Assembly (NCBI GenBank): GCA_013202635.1
Contig: JABMRO010000625.1
Location: 1 to 15,138 of the forward strand
DNA length: 15,138 nucleotides
Reading direction: 5' to 3'
Origin: Planctomycetota bacterium
Lineage (GTDB): Bacteria > Planctomycetota > Phycisphaerae > Sedimentisphaerales > Anaerobacaceae
In this document: piece after piece, positions 14,698 to 15,138 of the stretch
How the letters are laid out: the number at the start of each line of letters is the position of its first letter
Position numbering within the stretch: the stretch's first letter is position 1
Translations under genes and position numbers: made by a program
Notes under the pieces: generated by a model
The model's database searches: none
Told to the model about the DNA's origin: nothing
What the model saw: only the letters and a program-made list of their open reading frames with translations

Positions 14698-14780
14698 GTA
14701 AATTCCGCGAGTAAATCACAAAAAACAATCGTAAAGCTCCTTATCCACGCAAAAGCGTTCATTTTTAGAATTTGATGAAA

Positions 14781-14893
14781 TTGGGTTTGTTTTGGCTTTG
14801 TTTGTCTGAATTCACCAATTGTCCATTTACCCGTATTTACTTGTCACAAAAGAGCTTAGGTTAATTTTGGCCTACTTGACATTGGCTTTGTTT
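14781..14893. repeat. Repeats of TTGGCTTTGTTT
   Basis: TTGGCTTTGTTT occurs at 14792-14803 and again at 14882-14893, exactly 90 bases apart. A one-mismatch copy (TTGGGTTTGTTT) lies at 14781-14792, directly before the first and sharing one base with it. On the reverse strand these give the recurring AAACAAAGCCAA. Confidence 0.6.
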
Positions 14894-14900
14894 TGCATAA

Positions 14901-14951
14901 AAAGGGCTGATTTGTCGAACATTCTCTACTGAAGTAGAGCGCAAGCCCTTT
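14901..14951 (-). terminator. Structured hairpin with terminator-like T run on the reverse strand
   Basis: AAAGGGCT (14901-14908) and AGCCCTTT (14944-14951) form an 8-bp stem. Inside it sits a perfect 6-bp hairpin, CTCTAC-TGAA-GTAGAG (14924-14939). Read leftward, the outer stem ends in CCCTTTTTATG, which is a terminator layout, so a leftward transcript from beyond the right edge may end here. The side hairpin is unusual for a plain terminator and suggests a structured RNA or repeat unit. Confidence 0.5.
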
Positions 14952-14953
14952 CG

Positions 14954-14985
14954 ATTGATTATTGACGATTTACTATTGATTATTG
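14954..14985. repeat. Direct repeat ATTGATTATTG
   Basis: Two perfect 11-base copies lie at 14954-14964 and 14975-14985, a 21-base period, with the ten bases between them ACGATTTACT. This type of AT-rich near-tandem sequence is common in long spacers; no function is suggested. Confidence 0.6.
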
Positions 14986-15076
14986 GGTATTTCATATCTC
15001 AGATTTCATTCCGTCCACGGAAGGCCGGATAAAATTTCATATTGGGTGAGGGGAAAAAAACCCATTCGACTACGCT

Positions 15077-15132
15077 TCCTCCTTCGCCTTTGGCTACGGA
15101 GGACAGGCCCCCTCGATAAACTCGGGACAGGC
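15077..15132. repeat. Palindromic intergenic unit flanked by GGACAGGC repeats
   Basis: TCCTCC (15077-15082) pairs with GGAGGA (15098-15103), and GCC-TTT-GGC (15086-15094) forms the tip. GGACAGGC follows at 15101-15108 and again at 15125-15132. Between the copies is CCTCGATAAACTCGGG, which can itself fold weakly. The layout is that of a REP-like element and probably continues past the window edge. Confidence 0.5.
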
Positions 15133-15138
15133 AGGGCA

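Larger units (their letters stand above)
14698..15138. other. Gene-free right end composed of short repeats and hairpins
   Basis: I see no gene in these 440 bases. The reverse strand can be read as short peptide-like strings such as MQNKANVK (14897-14874) and KPKQTQFH in the 14775-14800 area. Similar strings recur in tiny hypothetical frames that I recall from Phycisphaerae metagenome assemblies, where they mark dispersed non-coding repeats. The individual repeats are listed separately. That this is a dispersed repeat family is from memory and needs a genome-wide comparison. Confidence 0.45.

Overview
The window looks like chromosomal DNA of an uncultivated Gram-negative bacterium of the Planctomycetota, most likely near Phycisphaerae. 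This rests on outer-membrane genes (a DUF481 barrel, an AsmA-like protein, a lipoprotein), a GspE/GspF pair with a separate GspC-like gene, moderate GC, long intergenic regions, and spacer repeats at the right edge that resemble ones I recall from Phycisphaerae metagenome genomes. The phylum is an inference; there is no rRNA or other marker gene here.

Left part (1-3101): a leftward pair, gspE and gspF, joined by a one-base TGATG stop/start overlap. They encode the ATPase and inner-membrane platform of a type II secretion or type IV pilus machine; gspF runs off the edge. A roughly 400-base divergent spacer carries two near-identical 17-bp repeats exactly 52 bp apart.

Middle part (3102-7456): a rightward signalling operon of a CHASE4 sensor kinase, a stand-alone Rcp-like receiver, and a REC-PAS-PAS kinase. 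The first two genes overlap by 32 bases, the third follows with almost no gap, and an intrinsic terminator closes the operon. The parts could form a branched or serial phosphorelay. The first PAS of the third protein carries a four-cysteine cluster. After this come about 520 bases without a convincing gene, then a leftward tRNA-Pro(GGG).

Right part (8197-13357): envelope genes, each with its own spacer. They are a DUF481 outer-membrane protein behind a very good sigma70-type promoter, an AsmA-like membrane-anchored protein, a GspC-like protein with a long lysine-rich tail, a SYLF/Ysc84-like lipoprotein, and an exported serine hydrolase of the class C beta-lactamase/EstB type. They probably do not form one tight operon, because terminator-like hairpins separate several of them.

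Right end (13358-15138): a 430-base spacer with four consecutive strong hairpins, then an Rrf2-family regulator with an IscR-like cysteine cluster, then a small single-pass membrane protein. The last 460 bases have no gene and are a mosaic of short repeats and hairpins.

I found no CRISPR array, transposase, phage gene, toxin-antitoxin pair or recognisable defence system. The best leads are the cysteine-cluster PAS kinase, the hairpin series before the Rrf2 gene, the basic-tailed GspC-like protein and the structured repeats at the right edge.
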